Source: Hofstenia miamia (taxonomy: Eukaryota > Xenacoelomorpha > Acoela > Hofsteniidae). Taken from it: a DNA stretch of 64,000 nt. Positions within the stretch are counted from its first letter, which is position 1; each line of letters starts with the position of its first letter. The notes below the pieces were generated by a model. The model was not told where the DNA came from, ran no database searches, and saw only the letters and a list, made by a program, of their open reading frames with translations. The stretch is taken from the NCBI GenBank assembly GCA_900660155.1, contig CABFPE010000232.1:775729-839728 (forward strand). Direction: 5' to 3'. This document shows positions 11,398 to 25,000 of this stretch, piece after piece. The position numbers and the translations under genes were made by a program.

Positions 11398-12290
11398 CGG
11401 CTATCATACTTATGCAGATGATAATCAGTTTTACATCTTATTTGATTCTGAGGACATTACGAAGACTGCATGTTTAGCTTAATATATCTTAAAGGCATTG
11501 GTTGAATGGATGATTTCGGTGGATTTATTAATTAATATGGAAAAAAATATGAATTTATTTGGATTGGTACTCTGCAAAGAGTGTCACTGGTGTCAAGTTT
11601 CCCTAGCTTATGTATTGGTGATTCTTAATTGGAACTTCTAAAAAAGATGAGCAATCTTTGTTGTATTATGAGTCAAAATCTTAATATGAATTATCACATT
11701 TAGAGTATTGTAAGTCACGTAATTTTCATTTAAGCAGACTCTGGCGCATCCGTAAATTCCCTGATATAAAATCTGACCAGCTTTTAGTTAAATCTTTGGT
11801 AACATCTCGCCTTTACAAATTCAACTCAATACTACATGTAAGTGGTTGACAGAAGAAAATGCTGAACAAATGACAACTTATTCAAAATCGCTGTGGCAGA
11901 TTTGTATATAGGATACGAAAGTTTGAACATATTTTAGCATTACGCTCGATTTTATCATATTGCACTGGCTTCCGATCATTCAAAGAATAACTGTATAATT
12001 CATTATAAGCATGGAAATCGATTCAAGAAATGGTTCCTTCGTATATTTCTGACCTGATACACGATAATAATATGTCTTTTATTTCAAGATCGGGCGCAAC
12101 CAAGAACACACGCTTAGTGCCATATTCTCATCTTTCAATCGGAGATAGTGCCTTTTGTGTTTATGAACTGAAAGTTTTTAATGCGCTTCAGGAATCCGCT
12201 AGGTCAAGCAAAACCTTTCCAATTTTAAATCACGTCTCAAACAACATCTATTTGAGCAAATTGTCCTGTAAATTGTTTCTAGTGCATTAG
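11398..12290 (+). mobile_element. LINE RT 3' fragment inserted in the hAT element
   Basis: Directly after the hAT frame, translation gives TYADDNQFYI, the catalytic YADD block. A decayed thumb region follows, then a C-terminal domain (ITLDFIILHWLPIIQRI). A final open frame (12030-12290) includes EMVPSYISDLIHDNN and SGATKNTRLVP. This matches the 3' end of CR1/jockey-type ORF2 ('APpYLsdLi....R.LRS'). It is 5'-truncated and frame-broken. Confidence 0.75.
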
Positions 12291-12587
12291 AAGGAAATAT
12301 GCAAAGATCGCAACTTTCTTCCTAAAAACACGGGAAAATACTTTGTTTTCCATTTTAACCACGGTGCTGGTAAATAGTGACAAATAAAATTAATTTTTTT
12401 TTATTCTAAAATCAGCAAATTCAAAATTGGGTCGTTATACTGATAAGGAAATTTTGCGCTTGATGAAAGACATACCCTGCCATGGCATCATCCTCAATCC
12501 TTCGAGCAGAACTAGAGCTGTGGCATACACCGTGGAAGAAAGATAATCAATTTGCGAAAGATATTATCTCAGTTTCCAACACTCTAC

Positions 12588-13068
12588 TAGAGATGAGTGC
12601 GGTGCGGAAATACTGCGGTAGCGATTTACACAATTGCGGTGGTTAGCAGTAAAATTAAAACAACTTGCGGTGGCTTAAAAGTTATACAGATAACGTGCTT
12701 TGTTTTAAAATTTAAAATCTTTAAGTATTTCTCAAAAAAACTGTTTCTAAAGCAAAACTAAGAGATTTCGCATACAAAATATTAAAGAAATGTTTACATA
12801 TTTCATGGAAATTTGATATTAACCTAATAACATTGAGCGAAATCACAAAATACCGAAGGAATTGTCTTTAAACTTTTTTAGGAGGGAGCCATAATCCTTT
12901 AAAAAAACAATTGAGAAATATCTATCTTTTACGAAGATAAAAATCGAAAATTTTGCTATATATCGATGTCAAAATTTATTTATTGTGGTGGTTTCCATTA
13001 AAAAACGGTGAATTTTTTTCTCTGTGGTGGAAATAATTTTACAAAACCTGTGCCGCACTCATTATCTA
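12588..13068. mobile_element. hAT-type MITE, 481 bp, 8-bp target duplication
   Basis: The left end TAGAGATGAGTGCGG and the right end (reverse complement TAGATAATGAGTGCGG) are inverted repeats. An exact duplication CACTCTAC flanks them at 12580-12587 and 13069-13076. GCGGTGG-type motifs recur just inside both ends. There is no coding content. An 8-bp duplication and termini starting TAG fit a non-autonomous hAT element. Confidence 0.85.
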
Positions 13069-13076
13069 CACTCTAC

Positions 13077-15240
13077 GTAATTCCCATTGCATAAAGCATC
13101 CCAATATTCACACATACCCAGTAACGTTTGTTGAAGTAGGAGTTAATTTTTTATCAAGCGCTTAAAACATTTGCTTTAAATTTCCATATTAGAAGGAAGA
13201 CCTTTTGCCATTGAGATTTTGCATGTTAACAGAGACATAGACATACAATTAGTGATTGATGCCTTATCAAAACTCGGGCCACAGTATTTGAGCATATATT
13301 TAAATTATATTTGTATGATATAGCATTTGTATTTCTAAATTTGACTTTCTAATTCCACGACAGTTTATTTCCTTTAGGCTGAATAAAAGAGTGTTGCGGC
13401 TTCCGAATCAAATTCCAAAATCAGCAACTGAACAAAATTTTTATGTGAATAGAAAAACTATCCACAGCTAAACCATAAAATTAGTGCGGTAAAATATGTT
13501 ACATTTTTTAACATGAAACTAAAATACATGGTATCTTTTAAACGATCACATGTTCACATATCAGACATGAAAATGGATCTTGTGTCGTGGATCAAAGAGA
13601 TCGCTCTTCGAGTGGGTCAAATGGGTTTCGGCACGGGTCAAAACGTCAAACTGAAATGGGCCGACGTTTAGTTAGGCCAGCAACACAATTAATTACAGTG
13701 TAGGCCAAGCAGAGAGGAAGTGGGGCAAATTGTGCCCTGCCCCATATTCAAGCATTCACATCTGCCCCATAATGTCCTCGATTTATATTCTACTGTAATA
13801 AATTTCCTCAGCCAAAAAATCTGCTCTAAAAATTATTTCCGATGTCCTTTGCGATAATTTTCATAACACTACACTGCATTGTTTTGGTGGTTCAACTGTA
13901 ATTAGAATTCCTCCAGGCTAACATATATTTGGAATGGGTCACGCTTGGGGTGGATCAAATGAATGATAGATCTAAACCAGGATATTGATAAATGACAAGT
14001 ACCGCATTTACCAAATACAGTCAAGTACTTGAAGTTTTCTCTAAGTGCGCATTATCAAGTATTCAGAAAAATTATTTCAAGTAGTTGATATCATTAAATT
14101 CAATAATAATCATGTTGGTTATGACACACAAACAAACGTTTTTTCACTCGTTTGTGGATTTATTTTCACTGTAAGTGGCTTTACGATTATTACTGCTTTA
14201 CTAAAAAATCTTCATCTGCTACTAATGTAGTAGCTGGTAATGCAAGAAGTTGCAGAATTGCTGCTTGAATTTCTCTCTCAATTTAGGCACTGAAGGAACA
14301 AACTACCTAAAAGGCAATCAAAATCACAAGAACCCAACAAGACAAATAACAAGGAGTTGCAGAATTACTACTTTAATTTCTATGTCTAATTTTGGTAACT
14401 GTGAATACAGCATGGCAGTTAACATATCAAGTAATTGCAAGTATTTCTGAGAACTTTCAAGTATATATTTTTAAGAGACAACCATTCCTATACGCTAATA
14501 TAAGTACTTGGTTAAGACATTAATCCAAGCTCTGAAGGGTCAATTGGGTCATGCATTAGCAAAAGTCACCCACTAGCATATCTGTTGCATATTACCTTTC
14601 ACTCTAGCGTGTTAACATTTGCAATTGTCATATACATGTATATTAATAATATTTCTTTTTTTTCAACATAATTATTACCAATCAATCTTTTTATGCATTT
14701 GATTGGTCATTTATAATTTCTATTCAGCACTTTATGATTATTATGAATAACTGATAAATTAAAGAAAACATTTTCAAGACCTCAAATAATAATTCTATTG
14801 TAATTGATCTACCCGCCAAATCCAACAAGATTATAATATAGAGTCAGGCATCAACTTTTTTGTCAGATATTAATAAATAAAACATATACGTCTAAAGTAA
14901 ACCATCAGAATCTCATGAATGTGAAAACTATTTGTTGATATCTAGCTTTGTTTCAGAGAGTATTAACAAAAAAGACGTTAATGAGCGTTGCGGATGCGAC
15001 AAATGATTTTTAGCCTTTTTAGCCAAGGATTCCCAAAGTTTGCACAATAATAGAATATCACATGAGACACTCTAGAAATGAATTTCATTGTATACAACCC
15101 AGCGGGATACTCTATGCAATAGGACGAAGTTGTCAACTAGTGCAAATCAAGATGCTGAGACACAAAAATTTCTCTCATTTCCACAATTCAGCATCAAATG
15201 AAATAATTTTTTCTGACCTCTTTCTTGGGTGTATAAGACA
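13077..15240. other. No supported gene
   Basis: Non-coding, AT-rich sequence. A run of 'gggtca' motifs lies at 13600-13660 and at about 13936 and 14540. 'caagtacttg' and 'agttgcagaattrct' motifs recur between 14020 and 14500. These look like the edges of decayed transposons, but I could not pair convincing termini. Confidence 0.4.
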
Positions 15241-15256
15241 TTAAAGTGGTATATTT

Positions 15257-15304
15257 GAGGTTTTCAGAAATGTACTGGTTGAGGTTTTCAGAAATGTACT
15301 GGTT
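15257..15304. repeat. Two exact 24-bp tandem units
   Basis: GAGGTTTTCAGAAATGTACT plus GGTT is repeated head to tail without change (15257-15280, 15281-15304). Confidence 0.95.
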
Positions 15305-15542
15305 TTGAGTAAAACAATAGAAAATATTGTCGCATTCGCAAAGAAACCATTCCAATTAACCTAATTAGTAACTACCAGATTTTGGCATGAGCCTGCCTGG
15401 GATGAAGTCTGATATCTTGAACGTAGTAGCAGGGTGGCAGGCTGCTAATATTAGGGGCCGGCGGTATGAAAATTTTGGGCGTCGGTTCGATTTGGTATCA
15501 CTCAAAATACCGCGGTATCGGTTCGGTATGACTATGAAAAAT

Positions 15543-15544
<2 letters not shown>

Positions 15545-15581
<37 letters not shown>
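15545..15581. repeat. (TA)n microsatellite
   Basis: An uninterrupted run of about 18 TA units. An ORF of 111 codons that reads through it (15387-15722) is therefore not credible as a gene. Confidence 0.95.
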
Positions 15582-15584
<3 letters not shown>

Positions 15585-16051
15585 GACCATCAGTTCCAAA
15601 TGTGTATTTGGGAAGAATCGTGTTTTACGTCGCATACAATATCATATGCACAATACACCGTCCTGCCTGTAAACGTTTATGAGCCTGCCACTGTAGAAAA
15701 GTCTTTCGATGCTAGAAAATAGCTGTCTAACGTGGACATCAATTTACTAATGCCAGCCTTAATAATGGCAACATACGGGTTATGCGAAACCTGTAATTAG
15801 ATTTCGTATACTGTAAGGCTATCAATTTTTCTGGGAAATAAAATTTTGTGGTTTGATAACAACCACGAAATTAAATACTCACAAACACTTAAAATAGTTT
15901 GAGTAGTTTAAGTCCAGACATTATACTAGAGTTGGAAACAGGCCGATATTTGAGAACATTGCAATTGTATTCTGGTGATTCTCAATGTTACTATTAGCAT
16001 AACATAAGCTATATACGTAATGTGAAAAGTTTTACAATTTAATAGGTATAT

Positions 16052-19000
16052 TTAAACAAGCTTTACTTTTGTATTGAATTTCAATCCACTCATAATGCCT
16101 TTTCTTGGTTTAGAATAATGTACTTCATCATCTTCCTCACTTTCTTCATCTTCAGCAATGGCGCAGGAATCTACAGGAGCGAATTGAGTACTAGTACCAT
16201 CTTTACCTTGAATAAGACGTTGGTACTTATATTCCAATCTAAACAGCAACAAATGAATATACAAAAGAATATGTACAATTTAAACAGAGATGAAAAAATA
16301 ATGGATAAAAAACAACTATATACCAGAAAATATATATGTAAGAATATTAGTAGTTCAAAGGATAAATTAAATAAATTCCGCTATGCTTAAGAAAATTCAA
16401 TTATCTAAGAGAAAACGAAAATTTACTTTTTACTTCTCTTCCAATAGTATGAGATTACAGCTAAAAGCAGAATTGATACACATATTGCAGAAGCAACAAC
16501 AACTTGAATATCTCTTGTGAAAATTGGACATTTTTTGAGGTCTGCTTCGGGTAATTTATCTCCAATGCATCCACTAAAATAAAATAAATCCTAATTATTT
16601 CAAAACTAATTAAATGAATTAAAAATTTCGTATAGTAATAAACGGTTTGAAAGTAAGTGTATCAATATATTGCAAAAAGAGCGTACGTAGTGCACAGAGC
16701 TAATAAATTGCTATGAAACCGTTACACTAGCTCAATTGAATGATTGAGACAAACATCATTGTCTAATTAATTCACTTCTTTACACTGACTATAATGTAGA
16801 ATTTGGATGAATACAAATAAAGTATAGGAGGCTTACTCAAAACATTTATTTCCTTCATATATATATCGAGGTGATACTAAACACAGGCCTGGCAGCCGAA
16901 CATGATGAATAATTTAATAGGGCGGACAATTGATCTCGCTTATTGATAATTTCCTCGACCGTCATCAGCCCCATCTGCACTCAAGAGCATGCATAATTAT
17001 ATTAAGGGTAAATGAGCTAATATAATTCATTGTTACACGACAAAGAAATTATTACTCACACTAGTAAGTGCAATTTATGTACAATGGGGCGCAGTTGTTC
17101 GTGGATTGTTGCAAAACTGGATATAATAAGAATGTGGATAAAATTCCTGTTTATGGATTTCCCCGAAATATAGAGGAAAGAATGAAGTGGATACAGTTCT
17201 TGCCGAACATTGTTTAAATGGAAAATATCACTGTAAATATGGAAATATGTCGTTTACATTTTCCTCGAATGCACCAATGAAAACAGCCAAGGGTATGTAT
17301 ATGTATATCCGTTATTCAAAAAAGATTACATACTTTGCATCAAAATTATTTACTTATACAGTATGTATTTACATTGTTGCAAATTACGTATGGACATCAC
17401 ATTTTACAAGTCATATTTTTATCACAAAATCCCAATTTCTTAATTTTTAGGAATTTTTCAAGAAATGTTCTGAAGCTGGATTATTTTCAATAACGAAAAA
17501 TATTTTAAAGTTCTAAAGGGTTTCACAAGTTTTGAATGGTTTGTACTGGTATTTGCCCAATCTCAAAAATGATATATTTCACTCATAGTATAAGTTAAAC
17601 AACTATAATTGCTGACATTATCTCCTGCATTTAATTCATTGTTTTATGACAGATTTCCTAGGTGGTCACAAGATTCCTGCTGTTCCTCCAACGCTGTTTC
17701 CTAATATCAAAAAATCACTAATTCTAACTACTTTACCAATGGAAAGAAGTACAAAAAAGCGAAATCAGAAGTGCAAAGTCTGATAGCAGATGGATTGGAG
17801 GCGTTTAGGAAGCAGGATGGTCTTAATAATTCAAGTTTTGAGAAGCTTTTTTTAAATCGTTATCCCCAATTCAAAATGCGATATAATACTTAATGAAAAG
17901 TCATTTTCCATCGTCCCTCAATCAAGCAATAGTCCCATTTTCGAAGTTTCTGTATTTCTTGACGTGAAAGCAGACCGCTATATTATTAATGCTTATAAAG
18001 ACATCCAAAATATTCACTTTGATTTTTTGAATGTATCAAAAATTACAAAATGGAGTGAATTTGATGAAGTGATAAATCTCCTTTTAAAATCTGATTTGGA
18101 TAGCCAATCGAGTTTTTAATGTGACAAATCAAACTTAAAAACTGTTCAAAAATGATAGAATTTACAATAGTATTGATATTGTAACTTCATTTTCATTATA
18201 CTCGCTGTCAAGAGCTGCATATTCATTTTTGCGTAATTACTTAAGGTGGGAAGGTAGGTCTGAATTCCGTGATTTTCAGTGCATCTGACAATGTTTTACT
18301 AATGATGGTTTTTTGTAAATTTTGTGCCGTTGAATGAGTGGGATGTCAAAAGTATTGTAATTTCGTTCCTTGATGGTGTAAATCGAGTCCGAAATAAGAG
18401 TACATGAAATATACTCCCTAGCAACGCCCTTAGCAACCAATCTAATTTCCCTTAAGACGTCAACGACAGCGTTACTAATTATATATCGTATACAGAAATT
18501 ATCAACCTGGTATCCAATATTCTTGTTTTTAATCTAAACGACGTAATTTTTTACTTCCGGGTTCAAAATTTGTCAAAATTCGGTCGAATATTTCTTTTTC
18601 CGGAGGTGACGTGATGCCAAAATCTAATCCATTCAAAGGAAGGAAGAAAGCACGTATTGAGGGCATTTGTGCAGAAAGAAAACAGGCGAAAGAGAGAAAA
18701 GAGAAGCAGGAAAACAGCAAATTCAGTTCTGATGAAGAAAATCACGCACCTGACCTTGATGATGTGACATTATCAGCATCAAAGCGCAAGTTAGGTGAGG
18801 GTGCACAGATGCCAGAAATCCCAACCAATGTGAAAGGTTTTGTTTTGATAGATCTCAGTGCTTTGTGTGAATATTTGGACACTGCTGTTCACTGTGAAGT
18901 TTGTGGATTGTTGATTGAAACATCTTTGCCAATCCAAGATTCAGAAGGATTCGCCCACAAAATTAATGCATCATGCTAAAATTGTGGATTCGACCACTTG

Positions 19001-22000
19001 CTGTTTATGACTTCAGCAAGGTGTCAAGCATCAGAGCGGTACAAAAATAATAAGAGGGCCATTCGAAATTAACCAAAGAATGACTGGTTTTCTAAGAAGT
19101 GTTGGACTGGGTCATACATCTCTAACAGATTTTTCGATGGCTCTCAACTCACATCCTGCCATGCACCATCTCGCATACAATGCACGCATGCAGCACCATC
19201 TTAAAGCATCTGAAATAGTTGTGAAAAAATCATGGCAAAAGCGGCTGATGAAGTGAAGGAACAGGAAGGTAAAGATATTGCAGTTTCCCTAGATGGCAGC
19301 TGGCAACGCCGTGGCCATTCATCTCAGAATGGTGTTGTCTCGTGCATAACAGTCGCTACTGACATTTTAAGCAATTACTGTAAGAGTTGTCAGTTGTGGG
19401 AGACTAAAAAGAAAAAGAAACCTGATGAATATGAGAAGTTTATACAAGACCATAAATGTCAACTGAATCATGAATGCACCTCAAACTTTTGGAAGCAGCA
19501 GGTGCAGTTAATATATTCAACTGTTCCATCAGTTCGCATGACCTCCTGTATTTGGATTATCTTGGGGGTGGAGACTCCTCTGCTTATCGTACAGTGTGTG
19601 ATAGAGCCCACATGGAGAATCTGCTGTGAAAAAATTGGAATGCATTGGACATATGCAAAAAAGAATGGGTGGCAGACTGCGTTCTCTGAAAGCTAGGTAT
19701 CAAGGAACTGTACTGAGTGATGGTAAACCGCTTACGGGGAAAGTCGTTTGACTGATAAACTTATAGATACATTGCAAAATTATTTCGGTATGGCCCTCCG
19801 TCAGAACAATAAAAATGTGGTTGACATGCAGACAGCTGTGATGGCTAGCCTCTATCATTGTGCTAGTACACAGGAGGATCAAAATCATCATATGTGTTCG
19901 GCTGGTGAGGACTCGTGGTGTCATTATCAAAAAGATACAAAAAATTACAAACACAAATATGGGATGCCTCCTTATATATTGGAGCTACTAGAACCTATAT
20001 ATGACGATCTGAGCAATGCAGATCTGCGGGGCAAATGCCTCCACGGCAAAACCTAGAATCCAAAGGAAAATCTGAAAAAACTCATCTCGGACTTTTGTCC
20101 GAAAGATGTCTGGATCAGTCGCAAGATTGTTGTTGAAGCAGTCAACTGTGCTGTGAGCCACTTCAATGATGGCAAATCTTCATTTTTGGACTTCTTGAGA
20201 CAATTGGGTATTGAACCAGGTGTGTTCTCTGTGACAGCTGCAGCAAAGAAGGACTCAGCAAGGATTGACAGTTCTAGTAGAAAAATTTCTGCGTCGGTAA
20301 TTTCAAGGCGCAAAGCACTTCGAGCCATCCGAAAAGGATTTTATGACAAAAAGACCTCTAAAGATAGTGTTACTTATGTGAAAGGAAAGTTTTAGTTATC
20401 AGATTTGTTTAACAAACAACTATAATGCATTTGGAATTCATCTCGAACGATTACGAAGTGTTCAAGAAGGTTTTCATTGATTCGGCACATCTATTTGAAT
20501 CAAATCAGTGTTCTGGGCAATTTACTTTTAGAGTGAATACTGAACCAATCTGTAAGACGTTTTGTAGGCTTGTCCATTAGGACATTCTCTAAAAAGTTTA
20601 CTCATGATTTTGTGATATATTGTATAATAAAGAAGATATGGGCATATTTATTCCGAGAAAAATGTCAATAATATGTCATTTTTCCAAAATTTGAATAATT
20701 TCGGAGATTTTGCATTTTTCACGAAAATGCCGAGTGAACTTGTTACATCCCATGTAAATTTAATTTGAAATAATTAATGTTTTTTTCTTTGATGGCCGCC
20801 ATCTTTGATTTTGATGACATCATAGAAAATTTGGTATGTTTTCTGAAGCATCTTGCTATGATCTTCAATGACTCCATGCATTGCAAGAATTGCTCCATAA
20901 ACGTGGAAAATAGTGTCAGACCTAGCCTTCTACCTTAAAGTTACCTTATAGACATTTATATGTTTTTCTTGGTCAATTCCAATCAGATTGCATTGGAGTG
21001 CTTTGGGCAATACCGTCAATCACCTTTTTTTGAGACACATCCCATTAATATGACAAAGATTCTTTTGGTGTTAAATGAGCTCCCTGTTTTAAGAACAGTT
21101 CATGAGTGCAATGTCTGCACAATTTCTTTGTCAGAAGAGGACATGAAATTTATTTACGATTTAGATGAATTTGTTCCCTTCATTTTCTTCAAGCTCTTGT
21201 GTATGTTAGTGGGTTTTTATGTAAAAGCAATCCCAAATTACAAGGCTCAATCAAAGACGCCAATTATAATGATGATTTCGTTAAAATCCTTGATAGAGGT
21301 GGTATTTGTTATCCACTTGGAGATTTTTACATATTTGTTTCGCTCGCATATTCATTTTTTCTACTTTTATGCATTCATCCCAATTTGGGATTGGTTCACA
21401 GCTTCGAAACAATTCATCAAATACATTTTTCTCTGATCACCATAGAAAAGACCATTTTAACTAAGTTTTCGAACATATTACTAAACAACTTTTGTAAGTT
21501 TTCATCAATTTCTTCTTCAAAAAACGTAAAGAAATTTGGAAAATTTTAATACATTATACCTGTTGTTTTAAAAAATATGTATATTGGAATTCTAGTTCAT
21601 CATAAACTTGTTAATATATTTGCTTTAAAGGTGAAGATGCAAAAAGTGTTGAAAACATTATACATTTTAAATTTTGGCATTAACGATTATCCTCTTGAAC
21701 CAGACTTGTCAACGAGCCGTAATTTCTAAGCTCTTCTGACATTCGGTGGGAGCAGAATCACCCTGCCTGTGTTACGTACAATTGGTGGCAATGCCTTCTC
21801 CCACTTTGCCCTGAGTTTGTGGAACTCCCTCCTTTCTATCTTCGATCGGTGTATTCACACCAATGCTTTAACAAGAAATACCTCTTCGTGACTTGAAATC
21901 GTGTTTTTCATATGTTGTATTGTTTTTATCAGTTCACATTACCTTCGGTATTTGGATTATCTTGGTGATGGAGACTCTACAAGAAGGTTTTTCATTGATT

Positions 22001-25000
22001 TGGCACTCCTATTTGACTTTCACTGCATTTTTCTCAAATCAGTGTTCTGGGCAATTAAACTTTATTTTTTAGTGCGAATACTGAATCAATCTGAATGAAA
22101 TTTTGTATTCTTGTCCATTAGGACATTCTCTAAAAAGTTTACTCATGATTTTGTGATATATTGTATAATATAGAAGATATGGCCATATTTATTCCGAAAA
22201 AATGTCATTATTATGTCATTTTGACAAAATTTGAAAAATTTCTGAAATTTTGCATTATTCACGAAAATTCCGGGTAAACTTGTTAAAGCTACTGATGGAG
22301 ATTGGACGTCTGGTTCAATAAAAAATCAAATTTGAAATAATGTTTTTTCTTTGATGGCCGCCATCTTTGATTTTTATGACGTCATAGAAAATTTGGCGTG
22401 TTTTCTGAAGCACCTTGCTATGATCTTCCATTATTGAAGAAAGTGAATGACTTTTTCCGAGATTAGAAAAAGTGCCATGTGTAAATTTTTCCTATTTTTT
22501 GCACTTTTGCAATGGTAAAATGAAAACCTTGATTAAATTTTTGAAAGCATGAATCGATTATTTTAAGGTTATTATAACTTACTGAAACCTAGGATTTTTA
22601 TTTCTTAAGAACTATTAAAATCACCCTTATTATTTTTTGAAATCCTCAACAGCATTTTCAGGTAGCAAAAAACAGTTTAAAATTTATTTAACGAAGTGAG
22701 TATAATATTATTGAATTGATATCCAGTAATAACTAATGAAAATCCAACGTATTGCCTAAAATGTTCTTGTGTAAAACAAAGCACGTTTTCATAGATTTCC
22801 ATCTTTATAATTTCGAGAACTGGTGAAATCTTAGCCCAATTATATTTGAGGCTAGTTTTGTCCTCATTATTTGCCTTAAGTTTAATAAATGGCAGGTACA
22901 GCATATTTGTCATTTGATTAAAGCCAACTTATGTAAGCGATTTTCTCTGGAAAACAGCACCTGGTAACAAGTTGTCATTATAAATGGCGATAAAGTTAGT
23001 TAATATTTTATAATAACAATATAACTTATTTCAAAAACGTTATATTTTAATTATTAAATTTTATTAATTTTATTTAATAATGAATGTGCTCAATATTCTA
23101 TACAGAATTTAGGCGTCAAAAAATGTGTCTACCACTTAACTAATATTTTCTTAAGTAAGCTGACCAGTAGTATTTAGAAATTCTATTTTCGGCTTCCTGT
23201 GAGACTTTGCAATATAAATTAAAATTTCGATATAGTAGTACAGTATTTCACCTAAATTAGTTCTCATCACTAGTTAAATTTAAAGATATTTCACTAGTAC
23301 ATTGCAAGATTTATTCCATTTATTTATAAGATATTAAGCCATTCAACTATTGAAGGATGACTATGCATTATTTTCCAAAATAATTTCTTCTTGAAAGCAG
23401 TCGGTATTTCCTAAAGAATTCATAGTGGCTTTGCTCGTTTCAAATCAATTCCTTCATTAGAGGAATATTTTAATCGTAGCCTTCCCTGTGCAGTATTCGA
23501 TTTCGCTGTAAAATAGTTAAACTAGTGTTGGTTGGTTATTAAATTAAATTATTTTACAATTTTGAGGGCGTTGCTTTATAGCGTTTTCGCATATCTAATG
23601 AAAACTTGAATAGTATTTGATTATTTTTTTTTACTAGGGCGTAGGGCCTATTTCTGAGAAAATATTGCAGTAAAAGGTAAAACATATTTAACAAAATCTG
23701 CCCTATCTTTCGTAGAAATCGTTCTCATTTATTGGTATTTGCAAAAATTTCCCTAATGAAGATGCTTAACAACATAAATTATACAACAGAATGAAGTGTA
23801 AATTTTCTGGTGTGCTGTGCAGCACATTAAATAATATTCAAGAACTATATGAAATATGATTGACGCAAAGTGAAATGCGAGAATTCGAGAATAGGAAATA
23901 TTTTCCAAGTCGCTAGTTGTAATTTCTTTATGGCGTATGGCACAAGTTAACATACTATGAGGCAGGCTTATCTTAATGAAGGCATTTTTACGAGTTCGTT
24001 AGTGCCAAGTGTTGTTTCTGAAACTATAGATTGAGCTTGTTTTTAAGAGGACTAATTTTACATATACATGTTCTGATTTCGTTAGGGCGAGTTCACATTC
24101 ATCCTTTTCATTTTCTTGGAAACCAACAGAACGAAATTTTCGACAGCAGACTGTATTTTTTTAATCTTCTACTCGTGCTGATGTTAGGAACCACTATTTT
24201 TCCATTGCAAGAGTATTTAAGATACAATATTTAAAAGTTTTTAAATATATCACAATAAAGCTTCATACTGTTCACATAGTAGACGTGTGCGAGGCATAAA
24301 CACTTGTTTTCCACAGCACACACTCGGGAAATATTGACATCAGCGAATCAAAGGCTCCTGTTTCTACAAAACACCTTAACATTTAACGTACTTAGGGGTC
24401 GATTAGTCCCCCTTGCTTGAAATTTATATTTTTAGTTGATTTTTTCCGATTTTTCCCAAAAAATATCTGGTAACAAGATAAAGTTAAACTGGAATAATTT
24501 TTTTTGATCAGGGACTGTGTCAAAGGGGTTTGAAAAAATTATTTAGCAAAAATTCAAAGGCTTTTTGGTGCAACATGCATTTAAAATAGTCATTTAGATA
24601 GATATCGCTATATTTATACAATTAATTTGATCCAGAGGTTGGTTCGGGGGTTGCACCGTGCGACCCCACAAATAGTTTTTGCAGAAACTCTTTCCAATTT
24701 ATGATTTCAATAATGGGTTTGCTCTTTTTAATGCTTTGTGATTACTCATTTTGTATTGTGATTACTACAATTTTGTATTGAAATTTGTAAGAGTTTTCAA
24801 TGCAATGCTTTTATTGCAACATTGCAAATTGTTCTTTTTTTAATGTTATTCTTCTTTGGTTTGGACGCCCATTATTTGCGTGATCCATGACTTGCTTTTT
24901 GGTGCAACATGCATTTAAAATAGTCATTTAGATAGATATCGCTATATTTATACAATTAATTTGATCCAGAGGTTGGTTCGGGGGTTGCACCGTGCGACCC

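Larger units (their letters stand above)
9940..12439 (+). mobile_element. hAT DNA transposon relic, 2500 bp, with 8-bp target duplication
   Basis: The left terminus TAGGGCGACCCAA and the right terminus (reverse complement TATAACGACCCAA) are imperfect inverted repeats. The flanks carry a perfect 8-bp duplication, CTGATAAG, at 9932-9939 and 12440-12447. Inside are a broken hAT transposase (10270-11395) and a LINE fragment (11398-12290). The left end closely resembles that of the hAT element at 35326, so they are probably one family. Confidence 0.85.

Noticed and set aside
15387-15722. A 111-codon frame
   Set aside because: It runs through a (TA)n microsatellite (alternating Tyr/Ile) with no motif on either side.
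16118-16390. Plus-strand 90-codon frame
   Set aside because: It is the antisense shadow of the last ELAPOR exon, whose minus-strand reading matches the family tail.
16945-16975. Hammerhead-like CTGATGACGG on the minus strand
   Set aside because: GAAAC is absent and no stable stem II forms; no retroelement context.
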